Assembly (NCBI RefSeq): GCF_005473905.2
Contig: NZ_CP061336.1
Coordinates: forward strand, 310,001 to 374,000
Direction: 5' to 3'
From: Ruminiclostridium herbifermentans
GTDB taxonomy: Bacteria; Bacillota; Clostridia; Acetivibrionales; DSM-1351
DNA: 64,000 bases
The position numbers and the translations under genes are program-made. This document shows, one piece after another, positions 40,996 through 50,355 of this stretch; positions within the stretch are counted from its first letter, which is position 1, and each line of letters starts with the position of its first letter. The notes under the pieces were generated by a model. It was not told where the DNA came from, searched no databases, and worked only from the letters and a program-made list of their open reading frames with translations.

Positions 40996-41516
40996 TGATT
41001 TTAGGAAATAAAACAATACAATATGCGATATATGACAGGAGCTCTGGCAGACCAGAATATATCTGTGATACTTCTAGTTACAAAAGACCATCAATTGAAA
41101 ATCTTACAGACACAATAAAAGGTGCCGGAATATTGGGTGAAATTGATATGCCTTCATTGGGTCAAGTAGGTTCGATGGAACTTGAGATAACTTTTAAAAG
41201 GTCAAATGCTAAGGCAATTGAATTGTTCGGTCAAAAATCTCAGCACATTGAAACTAGATGGGTTACTGATGCTATTAATAGTTCAAATGGCTCTATAAAA
41301 ACTGATGCTAATAAGGAAATCATCAAGTGTATACCTAAGAAATTGGATTTGGGAAGTATTGAAGCAAATGCCACCAATGAAGTAACAGGCACATACGAGA
41401 TTATTTACTATCAATACATTGTCAACGGAGAATCACTAATAGAAATAGACAAACTAAATAACGTATTTAAAATACGTGGAATTGACTACGCAGAAACAAT
41501 TAGAAAGGCTCTTTAA
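40995..41516 (+). CDS. Tail tube protein
   Basis: 173 residues, overlapping the sheath stop by one base. LTDTIKGAGILGEIDMPSLGQVGSMELEITFKR is typical of the P2 FII/Mu tube family; sheath-tube adjacency agrees. It forms the inner tube pushed into the cell. Confidence 0.9.
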   Translation: MILGNKTIQYAIYDRSSGRPEYICDTSSYKRPSIENLTDTIKGAGILGEIDMPSLGQVGSMELEITFKRSNAKAIELFGQKSQHIETRWVTDAINSSNGSIKTDANKEIIKCIPKKLDLGSIEANATNEVTGTYEIIYYQYIVNGESLIEIDKLNNVFKIRGIDYAETIRKAL

Positions 41517-41550
41517 GAGTCATTCTTTTATTATGAGGAGGAATTACATT

Positions 41551-41838
41551 ATGGGTATTTTAAAGTTAAATACGCCAGTGAAAATAAACGGTGAGGAAAA
41601 ACAAGAAATAGAGTATGATTTGGATGCTCTTACTGGAGCGGACATACAGAATGCAGTAAGAGAACTGGCAAAAAAACAGATAGTAGTTAGTACCATGGAA
41701 CTTGATCCAAATTACCATGCTGCATTATTTGCAGCTGCAGCTGGTATCTCTTTTGATGATATGGCTAATCTCAAGAGCAAAGATTATCAAAAGGCGGTGC
41801 TCATATCACGTGATTTTTTTCTCGAATCGGAGGAGTAA
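41551..41838 (+). CDS. Tail assembly chaperone, short form (gpE-like)
   Basis: 95 residues; ATG 41551 behind GAGGAGG. TPVKINGEEKQEIEYDLDALTGADIQNAVRELAKKQ is the tail-assembly chaperone family found before the tape measure gene. The last codons run over a T TTT TTT slippery site (41814-41820), which gives the longer form described next. Confidence 0.85.
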   Translation: MGILKLNTPVKINGEEKQEIEYDLDALTGADIQNAVRELAKKQIVVSTMELDPNYHAALFAAAAGISFDDMANLKSKDYQKAVLISRDFFLESEE

Positions 41839-41999
41839 TAAGCCCGGATTTTGTACGGCAAATAAAAACCGTCATAACCGCAGAAACATCAACAAGTTTC
41901 TTAGAATGCGATAAGATACCAGTCCTTGAACTTTGTGCCTTCTATGATGACTTAGAGTATTACCTAAAGAAAAAATATGCGACACAGGAGGAGAAATAA
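41551..41999 (+). CDS. Tail assembly chaperone, -1 frameshift form
   Basis: Zero frame reads TCA CGT GAT TTT TTT CTC; slipping -1 on T TTT TTT (41814-41820) continues in the frame TCT CGA ATC GGA GGA, reading SRIGGVISPDFVRQIKTVIT ... YATQEEK and stopping at TAA 41997-41999. The downstream frame has no start of its own, is open across the joint, and ends overlapping the tape-measure ATG (TAATG). This is the conserved G-GT/E-E+E' arrangement, in which a small share of ribosomes makes the fusion that loads the tape measure protein. Confidence 0.82.
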
Positions 42000-43903
42000 T
42001 GGCAAAGCAATTGAAAACTGATATTGTTATCGGTGGAAAGACTTCTCCTACACTAAATAAAGCATTTGAAACGGCTCAGAAAAAAGCAGAAACAACCTCA
42101 AAAGTAATGAATAAAATTGGTGGGGCTCTAAAAACTGCTGCAAAAGTTACTGCTGCCACTACACTAGCAATAGGGATTGCAGTTGGGGGTATTGGAGCAA
42201 AAGGACTTGAAACTGCCTCAGATCTTACGGAAGTGCAAAATGTTGTAGATACTACCTTCAAGGCAAGTTCAAAACAAATAGATGCTTGGTCAGAAAAAGC
42301 ACTTGAAGCTTACGGTCTTTCTACGCTTCAGGCTAAACAGTATACAGGTACCCTTGGAGCCTTGATGAAAAGTTCAGGAATTGCATCGGAAAAATTAGTT
42401 CAAATGTCAACTGATTTGGCAGGACTGGCCGGAGACTTTGCATCCTTTTATAATCTGGCTCAAGACGATGCATTTGAGAAAATACGAGCTGGAATATCGG
42501 GAGAAACTGAGCCATTAAAAGCACTTGGTATAAACATGTCTGTGGCCAATATGGAAGCCTTTGCACTTTCAAAGGGCATAAAAGCTTCATGGAATTCAAT
42601 GGACCAAGCAGCTCAGACACAATTACGGTATCTGTATCTAATGCAGCAATCTAAAGATGCACAGGGAGATTTCAATAAAACATTGGAAACTTCATATGCA
42701 AACCAGAAGAGAGTTGCAACTACTAGATTCAATGAGACTTTAGGCAAATTGGCAACAGGATTATTACCGGTTGCTACAAAAGCATTGGAAAAGGTAAATA
42801 CCGCACTCGCAAGCTTCACCAGCGATCCTGAAAAAATAGAAATGATATCAAATGCAATTGGGAATGTCGGCACATCTATAATGAACGGGGTTGTAGCATT
42901 TATCCCATATTTGAAATGGATAGTATTTACTGGAATACCGGGAACAATAGGATTACTTGACAGGTTATTGCCATTAATAGCCGGAGTAGGTGCAGCATTT
43001 CTAGCGTGGAAGGTAGTTAGTACAGTACAAAATGTAATCGGCTCAATTGAAAAAGCTAGACTTGCACTTACCTTATTTTCAATGGGCCAGACAAGTGCTG
43101 CTGTTCAGCAAGCAGTATTAAATGGTACATTTACGGCGTGGGAAACAATAGTTGGACTACTTACAGGGAAAATAAAACTTGCGACAGTAGCTCAGAAGTT
43201 GTGGAATTTGGCAATGTCGTTGAATCCTGTAGGATTGATTGTAGCAGGAATAGCAGCACTTATTGCTATATTTGCAGTTCTATGGGTTAAGTGTGAAGGC
43301 TTCAGAAACTTTTGGATTGGACTGTGGAACGGTATAGTTTCAGGAGTAAAGATTGCCATAGATTGGATAAAAAGCAACTGGCCACTAGTTATAGGCTTTA
43401 TATTAAACCCATTTGGAGCTATATTTGCAACTCTATATAAGTATAATGAAGGCTTTAGAAATTGGGTAAATGGTGTTGTTCAAATAATAAAGTCACCTAT
43501 AAATACATTAATAGGGTTCATAAACAACAGCTTTATAGCGGGGCTGAATAAGCTTAAAATTCCTGACTGGGTTCCTAAATTCGGTGGTAAAGGCATTAAT
43601 ATTCCTATGATACCAATGCTGGCCAAAGGTGCTACAGTTAATAATCCAACACTTGCAATGATAGGTGAGGCAGGGCCAGAAACAGTCGTGCCACACAATA
43701 ACAAACCACGAAGCAGAGCATTGCTTGCAGAAGCAGCTGCAGGAGTGGGTGTAACAGGTGGAGGAGATATATACGTAACATTTGCACCAGTTATTCATGG
43801 AGGAAATGATATAAAACAGCAGATATCTGAGGCGGAGGACGAATTCGAGCGCAGGATGGATGCATACTTTGCACGTAAGAGGAGATTTGCTTATGGCTTA
43901 TAG
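41999..43903 (+). CDS. Tail tape measure protein
   Basis: 634 residues, ribosome site CAGGAGGAG. Long helical N-terminal part (KTSPTLNKAFETAQKKAETTSKVMNKIGGAL), hydrophobic segments (about 40-60, 310-345, 400-430, 465-485) and the tape-measure signature LAKGATVNNPTLAMIGEAGPETVVPHNN near the end. At roughly 1.5 angstrom per residue the tail would be near 95 nm (estimate). Confidence 0.92.
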   Translation: MAKQLKTDIVIGGKTSPTLNKAFETAQKKAETTSKVMNKIGGALKTAAKVTAATTLAIGIAVGGIGAKGLETASDLTEVQNVVDTTFKASSKQIDAWSEKALEAYGLSTLQAKQYTGTLGALMKSSGIASEKLVQMSTDLAGLAGDFASFYNLAQDDAFEKIRAGISGETEPLKALGINMSVANMEAFALSKGIKASWNSMDQAAQTQLRYLYLMQQSKDAQGDFNKTLETSYANQKRVATTRFNETLGKLATGLLPVATKALEKVNTALASFTSDPEKIEMISNAIGNVGTSIMNGVVAFIPYLKWIVFTGIPGTIGLLDRLLPLIAGVGAAFLAWKVVSTVQNVIGSIEKARLALTLFSMGQTSAAVQQAVLNGTFTAWETIVGLLTGKIKLATVAQKLWNLAMSLNPVGLIVAGIAALIAIFAVLWVKCEGFRNFWIGLWNGIVSGVKIAIDWIKSNWPLVIGFILNPFGAIFATLYKYNEGFRNWVNGVVQIIKSPINTLIGFINNSFIAGLNKLKIPDWVPKFGGKGINIPMIPMLAKGATVNNPTLAMIGEAGPETVVPHNNKPRSRALLAEAAAGVGVTGGGDIYVTFAPVIHGGNDIKQQISEAEDEFERRMDAYFARKRRFAYGL

Positions 43904-44120
43904 TTTATATAAAACAAAATATATAACCTCTCAGGGTGAAACATGGGACACCATATCCGAGGATTTTTACGGAACACCCTATAAGGTTTCCAACCTTATA
44001 GATTGCAATCCCCAATATGCTAACATATTAATATTTGATGATGGTGTGGAGTTAAGTATACCTATACTTGACTCCCAAAGCCCTGATACACTGCCACCAT
44101 GGAAAAGAGGTACGTCATGA
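43893..44120 (+). CDS. Tail protein X (LysM-like)
   Basis: 75 residues; ATG 43893 behind AAGAGGAG, overlapping the tape measure gene by 11 bases. KYITSQGETWDTISEDFYGTPYKVSNLIDCNPQYANILIFDDGVELSIP is a LysM-like gpX of P2, part of the baseplate hub. Confidence 0.88.
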   Translation: MAYSLYKTKYITSQGETWDTISEDFYGTPYKVSNLIDCNPQYANILIFDDGVELSIPILDSQSPDTLPPWKRGTS

Positions 44121-45028
44121 CACAGTTGATATACGAGGGGAAGGACATAACTAAGGATATCAGTATAAAATCATGTGTTTTACATGATTATGCAGGCGGG
44201 GGAGCAGACGATGTAAGAATCACATTTCCTGATAGTGACAAGCTATGGGGAAAATGGAACCCAGAACGTGGAGATATTTTGGAAGTAAAGACAGGGAATT
44301 ATAGTACAGGACTTATGTATGTTGATGGAGTAAGTCAATGTGCTGGAACTTTCACACTAAATGCAATTTCTACGCCATTGTCTGCAAAGAAGCCTAAAAA
44401 TAGAATATGGAGAAATATAAAGTTTACTCAGATAATATCAGATATTGCAGATGCAAATGGACTTACCTATGAAGTATATGGAATTACAGACTATGCATAT
44501 ACAGTAATATCTCAGATGAATCAATCTGACCTAGATTTTCTGAATATGATTTGTATACGTGAAGGCTACAGCTGTAAGATATCAGACGGAAAAATAATAA
44601 TATTCAGTGAAGAGTACATGGAAAGAAAAACAGCAAAGCCCATAATTACTCCAAATGATGTGTTTCAAAACTATGAATTCACTAAATCAGATAACTTGTT
44701 TAGCAGTTTTACAGTCAGATATGCTGCTCCGTTTGGAAATCTTATAACTTATACTGCTCGAAGTATTTATGCAGGTGGTAGCGGACTCGAGATAGAGTAT
44801 TTGAATTCAATTGCTGAGGCTGAAAGATGGGCGAATGGATACCTAAGAAATATAAATAAATATGCTGTAACTACATATTTACCAATGAAATTTATAACTG
44901 ATATTTCTGCAGGGAGTTTGATAAACATAAAAGAATTTGGAACATTTGACGGCAAGTATTATGTGTATAAGGTATCACTTGATACAGTAAATAATAAGTC
45001 ATATGTATACGCAAGGCAGGTGGACTAG
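44117..45028 (+). CDS. Baseplate hub protein, gpD family
   Basis: 303 residues; ATG 44117 with AAGAGG. FLNMICIREGYSCKISDGKIIIF and the preceding KFTQIISDIADANGLTYEVYG match P2 late-control/hub gpD (gp27-like). It joins tube to spike. Confidence 0.86.
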   Translation: MTQLIYEGKDITKDISIKSCVLHDYAGGGADDVRITFPDSDKLWGKWNPERGDILEVKTGNYSTGLMYVDGVSQCAGTFTLNAISTPLSAKKPKNRIWRNIKFTQIISDIADANGLTYEVYGITDYAYTVISQMNQSDLDFLNMICIREGYSCKISDGKIIIFSEEYMERKTAKPIITPNDVFQNYEFTKSDNLFSSFTVRYAAPFGNLITYTARSIYAGGSGLEIEYLNSIAEAERWANGYLRNINKYAVTTYLPMKFITDISAGSLINIKEFGTFDGKYYVYKVSLDTVNNKSYVYARQVD

Positions 45029-45526
45029 ATGTCATTAGCTACATTTGGAACTAAAGCATTCACAGTATCCAATAAAAAAATATATACATTAGATGAACTT
45101 GCATTTTCGCAGTCTCTTAACACTGAAACGCAGGAGGTAGAGGGAGGAAAACCTAGTACATATATAAAAGGGGTTAACCTTATAACACTAAGTTTCAGCA
45201 TAAACCTTGATGCCCGTTTTGTGGATGTGAAAGCTGAAATAGACTGGTGGAATAAAAAGATGTTATCACAAGTTCCGGAGATATTCACCATAGGCGGTAA
45301 AGTAATATCTAAAAATAGATTTTTACTGAAATCAGTGAGCACATCAGACACGATAATAGGGAAAAACGGAAGATTCTTAAAAGCTAAACTTGACCTACAA
45401 TTTGAGGAATTTGCTTCGAAAGGCTACAAAAAAGATGCCACAAGCAAAAAAAAGGGAAAAAAAGATAAAGGAATGAGTGCTGCTGATATAAAAGCATTAG
45501 AGGAGGCAATGAAAAATGTTAATTAA
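45029..45526 (+). CDS. gpU-like tail protein
   Basis: 165 residues, directly after the gpD gene. ITLSFSINLDARFVDVKAEIDWWNKKMLSQVPEIFTIGGKVISKNRFLLKSVS fits the P2 gpU pattern, although in P2 the order differs. The Lys-rich tail (SKKKGKKDKG) is unusual. Confidence 0.65.
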   Translation: MSLATFGTKAFTVSNKKIYTLDELAFSQSLNTETQEVEGGKPSTYIKGVNLITLSFSINLDARFVDVKAEIDWWNKKMLSQVPEIFTIGGKVISKNRFLLKSVSTSDTIIGKNGRFLKAKLDLQFEEFASKGYKKDATSKKKGKKDKGMSAADIKALEEAMKNVN

Positions 45527-45812
45527 AGTAGATTCAGCCTCGTCTATAAACTGGCAAGCAAAAGGATATGAGAAGATAGCGGACAATGTTGCCAATATTC
45601 TAAAAACGAAAATGTCAGAAGTTCCATATATGAGAGACATGGGTATAGATTCAGACTATATGGATATGCCAATTACAGAAGTAAAGGGTCAGATAATAAG
45701 TAATGCAATTGAAGTAATATCTTATGAACCTAGAGTAACTGTCAAAGAAATAGAAATAGAAGGGGTAACTGCAATTGGAGATATCCTTATCAAGGTGGTG
45801 ATAGAAGTTTGA
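45516..45812 (+). CDS. Baseplate wedge protein W (gp25-like)
   Basis: 98 residues. NVANILKTKMSEVPYMRDMGIDSDYMDMPITEVKGQIISNAIEVISYEPRV is the gp25/gpW lysozyme-like baseplate family. Overlaps both neighbours. Confidence 0.88.
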   Translation: MLIKVDSASSINWQAKGYEKIADNVANILKTKMSEVPYMRDMGIDSDYMDMPITEVKGQIISNAIEVISYEPRVTVKEIEIEGVTAIGDILIKVVIEV

Positions 45813-46915
45813 GTGAAATAAATTTTGTAAATATAGATGCAGAGCAAATAACTTCTGAACTCATAAATGATTTTGAGAACTATACCGGAGAAATACTGTA
45901 TGCAGGAGATGCCAGAAGATTGTTTCTACAGGGATTTGCATATGTATTTGTAAATCTATTAAATAGCATAAACACTACAGGCAGAAGCAATCTCTTAAGA
46001 TATGCATATGGTGATACTTTGGATGCACTTGGAGAGTTGTATGGAACACCACGAATGGAGGCACAAAAAGCAAAAGTAACAATTAGGTTTACTCTGTCAC
46101 AGGCCCAGCCCGGAGTAGTAACAATACCAGCAGGTACAAGGGTAACACCAGACGGAAATATATTTTTTGCAACGGATACAGTACTTACCATAGCAGGAGG
46201 AAGCACCTATGGAGAAGTAACTGCAACGGCAACTAGTCCTGGTATAGAATATAATGGATTTGCAGCTGGCCAGATAAACAAACTTGTGGATTGCAATCCA
46301 TATGTTTCATCTGTAGTAAATATAGATATGAGTTCTGGGGGAACGGATATAGAAAGAGATGATGCATACAGAGAAAGACTAAGGGCAGCACCATACAGTT
46401 ATTCAACAGCAGGACCTACACAAGCTTACGAATATTGGGCAAGAAATGCAAGCCCAGATGTAGGGGATGTATTAGTTACTTCTCCAAGTGCAGGCAATAT
46501 AACTATATATGTATTAAAGCAAGATGGTGCCATTCCTGAATTAGAAGATACCATTATTGCTGCAGTAAATAATGAGGTAAATGATAAATCCCGTAGACCA
46601 ATGACAGATTACGTGACTGTTGTACCTGCTACACCAGTAAATACAACAATTGAAGTTGAATATTATATCAGTCCGGACAATGCGTTTAATGCAGCATCTA
46701 TTCAATCAGCTGTAGCATCTTCAGTAAATAAATACAGGGTATGGCAGACAGGAAAAATCGGTAGGGCAATAAATCCGGATGAACTTAGAAAGCACATGCT
46801 TAATGCTGGGGCTTCAAGAGTTGATATAACTTCGCCAACAAGAGTCACAATGTCGGTAGGAGAAGTTGCTCAGATAACATCAGCATCAGTAACATATAAA
46901 GGAATAGGTGAGTAA
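45809..46915 (+). CDS. Baseplate J protein
   Basis: 368 residues, TTG start overlapping the W stop. TGRSNLLRYAYGDTLDALGELYGTPRMEAQKAKVTIRFTLSQAQPGVVTIPAGTRVTPDGNIFFATD is the Baseplate_J signature; GGTDIERDDAYRERLRAAPYSYSTAGPTQAYEYWA is its second conserved block. Confidence 0.93.
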   Translation: MSEINFVNIDAEQITSELINDFENYTGEILYAGDARRLFLQGFAYVFVNLLNSINTTGRSNLLRYAYGDTLDALGELYGTPRMEAQKAKVTIRFTLSQAQPGVVTIPAGTRVTPDGNIFFATDTVLTIAGGSTYGEVTATATSPGIEYNGFAAGQINKLVDCNPYVSSVVNIDMSSGGTDIERDDAYRERLRAAPYSYSTAGPTQAYEYWARNASPDVGDVLVTSPSAGNITIYVLKQDGAIPELEDTIIAAVNNEVNDKSRRPMTDYVTVVPATPVNTTIEVEYYISPDNAFNAASIQSAVASSVNKYRVWQTGKIGRAINPDELRKHMLNAGASRVDITSPTRVTMSVGEVAQITSASVTYKGIGE

Positions 46916-46918
46916 CAA

Positions 46919-47113
46919 ATGCTTGTTAAAGGAAAGATATCATCAATTAATGCCTCTGCAAATACAGCAGAGGTTATTTTATTGGAATATGATAATGTAG
47001 TTACTGCACCAGTGCCCTTTTATCATAAAGGAGCCGCAGATATAGCAACAGTAGGACAGTTTGTAGTACTGGCATTATTCAATAACGACTTCAACGATTC
47101 AGTAATACTATAG
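46919..47113 (+). CDS. Small baseplate protein (possible short gpV-like)
   Basis: 64 residues, beta-rich: KISSINASANTAEVILLEYDNVVTAPVPF ... VGQFVVLALFNNDFNDSVIL. It resembles the OB-fold start of spike/gpV proteins without a spike domain. It lies between J and I, a position used for such proteins in clostridial myophages. Assignment is tentative. Confidence 0.55.
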   Translation: MLVKGKISSINASANTAEVILLEYDNVVTAPVPFYHKGAADIATVGQFVVLALFNNDFNDSVIL

Positions 47114-47125
47114 GGGGAAGATAAG

Positions 47126-47689
47126 GTGAAATTAGATAACGGACTCAATCTTATGGAATTCCTGCCTGTATTCATGCGTGAAGATATAACCGCACAGGGT
47201 TTTGCATACGCAATTCAGAACCAGCTTAACAAGGTGATTGTAAATATTGCTAAGGCTCAGATATATGCAAATATAGATAAGCTTAGTAATAATGTGCTTG
47301 ATGAACTAGCATGGCAATTTAATATACCTGAGTATGCTTCGAACCTAGATATTACAGCTAAAAGACTCTTAGTTAAAAACTGCTTCAGAACACATAAACA
47401 AAGAGGTACAGCTGAAGCGGTAGCAAGAGTTATATCAGATATATTTGGAGACGGATATGTAGAAGAGTGGTTTGAATATGGTGGTGAAGAGTACCATTTT
47501 AGAGTTATTACGAGCAACCATAGTGTTACAGGAGAACAGGCAGAGATGTTTGTTGATGCTGTTAACAAGGTAAAAAGAGCAAGCACAGTAATGGACACTG
47601 TAATAGTGGATATGTCTGCACAAATGACAGTGTATTATGCCTGTGCGGTTCAAATCGCAGATTTCTATACAGTAGAACAGGTGGTGTGA
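47126..47689 (+). CDS. Tail protein I
   Basis: 187 residues. LPVFMREDITAQGFAYAIQNQLNKVI and FNIPEYASNLDITAKRLLVKNCFRTHKQRGTAEAVARVISDIFGDGYVEEW are the P2 gpI motifs. It links the baseplate wedge to the fibre. Confidence 0.9.
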   Translation: MKLDNGLNLMEFLPVFMREDITAQGFAYAIQNQLNKVIVNIAKAQIYANIDKLSNNVLDELAWQFNIPEYASNLDITAKRLLVKNCFRTHKQRGTAEAVARVISDIFGDGYVEEWFEYGGEEYHFRVITSNHSVTGEQAEMFVDAVNKVKRASTVMDTVIVDMSAQMTVYYACAVQIADFYTVEQVV

Positions 47690-47692
47690 TAA

Positions 47693-49150
47693 ATGAGTTT
47701 CAATACAATACAAATAACGGCAAGGGGGAGAGCACTTCTTGCTAGAGCACAAACAGGTATTAGTATAAGATTTACCCGTATCAAAATGGGTGATGGATTA
47801 ATTGGCAGCCATATTATTGATGAAATGAAAGATGTAATAAGTGAGAAGGCGAACTTAAGCATAACGGGGCTCAAAGTATTTGCAGGTGGCAGGGCGAAAG
47901 TAACAGCAGCATATACAAATCAAGGGTTAACAGAAGGATTCTACTGGAGGGAACTTGCGGTATTTGCAGAAGATCCTGACAATAGTTCTGCAGAAATAAT
48001 GTACTGCTATGGAAATGCAGGAGCACTAGCAGACTTCATTCCTGCAGAGGGCTCTCAGATATTAGAAAAGGTAATAAGTGTGCTGACCATAATAGGCAAT
48101 GCCTCAAGTGTTACAGCTGTAATAGATTCAAGTAATGTATATGTTACTACTCAGGAATTTGATGAACTGGTTACAACTGTGGCTGCAGTACAAGCAACAG
48201 CAGATAATGCGGTGAGTGCTTCAATAGCTGCTCAAAATATAGCAAACACAAATACTGAAAATCTTAAATCTTATTTATCAAATTATGTGAGACAACCAGC
48301 TAACGGCGGAATTACAGGAGGCACTGCTACAGCATATACATGTACAAGCGATCCGCCTCCTGTTTCATTAGTAGACAAAATAGGAGTTGTTATTACAGTA
48401 CACACTGACAGCGGAGCAAACCCTACATTAAATTGGAATAGTATAGGACCAAAACCTATAAAAAAACCAAATGGAAATGCAGCAGTATTAAAAAGTGGGG
48501 GCATATATACTCTCAGATATAACGAAGAAACTGGAAATTTTATATTACAGGGTAGTGATTCATCCGGCAATGCTACTCCTGCAGATTTACTTGCCGGAAA
48601 AACAGCGAGTACAGATACTGGAGATATAACAGGAATAATACCAAGTAAAGGAGCTGTTACATATAGCCCTAGCACAGCGGTACAGACTATAGCAGCAGGG
48701 CAATATTTAAACGGAGTGCAAACTATACAGCCTGTTACTGGAACAGCTAAAGCGGATAATGTGGATGCTGGATATACCTTTAGTAGTGGAAACGGTATTA
48801 ATCTTACAGGAACTAGCACAAAAAGAAAGTGGGCTCACGGTTTTTCAGATGTTGACGTTACTGTAGTTTCTATAACGGGTTTAGGTTTTAGGCCATCATG
48901 CATTATAATACGCTGTCTAGTAACGGTTAGTTCTAATGCCTATGAGATAGTAGCAGAGTATTGTAATGGGATTTTTCAGAATGTTGCAACATATTCAAGA
49001 ATCAACACAGCTACGTATTCTCCAGCAGGGGATTACAGTGCATATAGTACTAGAATACCTATATGGACCGTGACGAATGACGGTTTCACTTTTTCCGTAA
49101 AAAACAATTCGTACACTTTTTTTGAGTATGAATATTGGGCATTTGAATGA
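47693..49150 (+). CDS. Tail fibre protein
   Basis: 485 residues. The N-terminal 150 residues (FTRIKMGDGLIGSHIIDEMKDVISEKANLSITGLKVFAGGRAKVTAAYTNQGLTEGFYWRELAVFAEDPD) are the phage tail-collar/gpH baseplate-anchoring domain. A coiled coil (EFDELVTTVAAVQATADNAVSASIAAQNIAN) leads to Gly/Thr-rich beta repeats and a receptor-binding tip. It decides host range, and the tip is probably the fastest-evolving part. Confidence 0.86.
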   Translation: MSFNTIQITARGRALLARAQTGISIRFTRIKMGDGLIGSHIIDEMKDVISEKANLSITGLKVFAGGRAKVTAAYTNQGLTEGFYWRELAVFAEDPDNSSAEIMYCYGNAGALADFIPAEGSQILEKVISVLTIIGNASSVTAVIDSSNVYVTTQEFDELVTTVAAVQATADNAVSASIAAQNIANTNTENLKSYLSNYVRQPANGGITGGTATAYTCTSDPPPVSLVDKIGVVITVHTDSGANPTLNWNSIGPKPIKKPNGNAAVLKSGGIYTLRYNEETGNFILQGSDSSGNATPADLLAGKTASTDTGDITGIIPSKGAVTYSPSTAVQTIAAGQYLNGVQTIQPVTGTAKADNVDAGYTFSSGNGINLTGTSTKRKWAHGFSDVDVTVVSITGLGFRPSCIIIRCLVTVSSNAYEIVAEYCNGIFQNVATYSRINTATYSPAGDYSAYSTRIPIWTVTNDGFTFSVKNNSYTFFEYEYWAFE

Positions 49151-49170
49151 TTAGAGAGGAGAATAAAAAA

Positions 49171-49446
49171 ATGATTACAAGAATTATATATGATACTAAT
49201 GGTACAATACTTAGTCAGCAACAAGGAAGCAATTTATATTCTCCAGTAGGTATACCATACTTAGATATAGAAATTCCGATAGGAAAGCATGCAGTTAGTA
49301 TTGATGTAAGTGTAACACCTAATGTAGCTGTGCTTGAGGATTTACCAAAATCAGAACTGCAAGCATTAAAAGAAGAAAACACAGAAATAAAATTAGCATT
49401 AGCTGAATTAGCAGAGATGGTGGTAGGAGGTTCATCAAATGGCTAA
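49171..49446 (+). CDS. Fibre-associated or tail-assembly protein
   Basis: 91 residues; ATG 49171 behind GAGGAGAAT. IIYDTNGTILSQQQGSNLYSPVGIPYLDIEIPIG is followed by a helix (KSELQALKEENTEIKLALAELAEMV). Its place after the fibre fits a fibre assembly partner. Function inferred. Confidence 0.6.
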   Translation: MITRIIYDTNGTILSQQQGSNLYSPVGIPYLDIEIPIGKHAVSIDVSVTPNVAVLEDLPKSELQALKEENTEIKLALAELAEMVVGGSSNG

Positions 49447-49561
49447 GATTTATTATGATTTAATAAAAAGCGGTTTAAAAACTATAAATGATGTGCCTGA
49501 AAGATGGAGGGCAAGCGTACAGGCATTACTAGATGCAGACTTAATAGGACAGGATTATTAA
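49439..49561 (+). CDS. XkdX family small protein
   Basis: 40 residues, overlapping the previous stop by 8 bases. YYDLIKSGLKTINDVPERWRASVQALLDADLIG has the XkdX layout (short protein with W near the middle, between fibre and holin genes). Too short for ordinary ORF scans. Confidence 0.78.
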   Translation: MAKIYYDLIKSGLKTINDVPERWRASVQALLDADLIGQDY

Positions 49562-49627
49562 ACATATTTACATTAATATAAATATATGGTAATATATGGG
49601 TATAAGAAATTTAGTGAGGTGATAAAT

Positions 49628-49939
49628 ATGTTCATTAAGAAAATACGTACTGCTCTAATTGCTAGTATTTTAGGTTTATCCTTAATACTTGGACAAGGAA
49701 TAGCATGTGCTCAAACATGGGTTCTAACAGTTAACACAGATGGCTCTAATTTAAATGTACGTAGTGGTCCAGGAACAAATTACTCAATAATAGGAAAGTT
49801 TGCAAATGGAACTGATGTAACTTGGGAAGATGATGATGGTAAATCATCTGGTGACTGGGCATATGTAACTGGAGTATCAACTAATGGTAAAACTATATCA
49901 GGTTATTGTTATCAATGGTACTTAATACATGAGAATTAA
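49628..49939 (+). CDS. Secreted SH3-domain protein
   Basis: 103 residues; ATG 49628 behind GAGGTG. A signal peptide (FIKKIRTALIASILGLSLILGQGIACA, cut near residue 28-30) then one SH3b domain (LNVRSGPGTNYSIIGKFANGTDVTWED). It sits between tail and lysis genes with a terminator after it. A secreted wall-binding domain from a prophage could block superinfection or be a lysogenic conversion factor (inference). Confidence 0.78.
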   Translation: MFIKKIRTALIASILGLSLILGQGIACAQTWVLTVNTDGSNLNVRSGPGTNYSIIGKFANGTDVTWEDDDGKSSGDWAYVTGVSTNGKTISGYCYQWYLIHEN

Positions 49940-49976
49940 TAAATATGTAAAAAGTGAAAGTTAATAATGTTACAAG

Positions 49977-50008
49977 AAGGATTACTCAGCGATGGGTAGT
50001 CCTTTTTA
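49977..50008 (+). terminator. Terminator after the SH3 protein gene
   Basis: AAGGATTAC pairs with GTAGTCCTT (one wobble) followed by TTTATT. Confidence 0.75.
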
Positions 50009-50040
50009 TTTATAAAAATATAGAAAGGATGGGATAAAAG

Positions 50041-50355
50041 ATGGAAATAAACGCTGCTGCAGCTATTGGGATTCTTGGAACTATTAGCAGCATTATTTTT
50101 GCTTATATTGGATATAGAAACGGATTAAAAAAAGAAAGTTCAGATTCTGGAAGGAGCTCTGGTGCGCTCATGTCAGATGTAGGATATATAAAAGCTGGTG
50201 TTGACGACCTGAAGCGTAAACAAGAAACAACCGAAGAACGTCACTTTAAACTAGTTGAACGCGTAAAGGGTGTCGAGGAATCAGCGAAGCAAGCTCACCA
50301 TAGAATTGATGAACTAAGAGAGGAGGTGGGGAAAGATGCCGGAAGTAAAGTTTAA
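50041..50355 (+). CDS. Holin-like/XhlA-type membrane protein
   Basis: 104 residues. One N-terminal membrane helix (AAAIGILGTISSIIFAYIGY), then a charged coiled coil (VDDLKRKQETTEERHFKLVERVKGVEESAKQAHHRIDELREEV). This layout is that of XhlA-like hemolysin/holin proteins next to endolysins. Overlaps the endolysin gene by 20 bases. Confidence 0.7.
   Translation: MEINAAAAIGILGTISSIIFAYIGYRNGLKKESSDSGRSSGALMSDVGYIKAGVDDLKRKQETTEERHFKLVERVKGVEESAKQAHHRIDELREEVGKDAGSKV

Noticed and set aside
48283-48819. Minus-strand 178-codon ORF inside the tail fibre gene
   Set aside because: Antisense of Gly/Thr/Ala-rich fibre repeats, which gives long Pro/Val-rich shadows.
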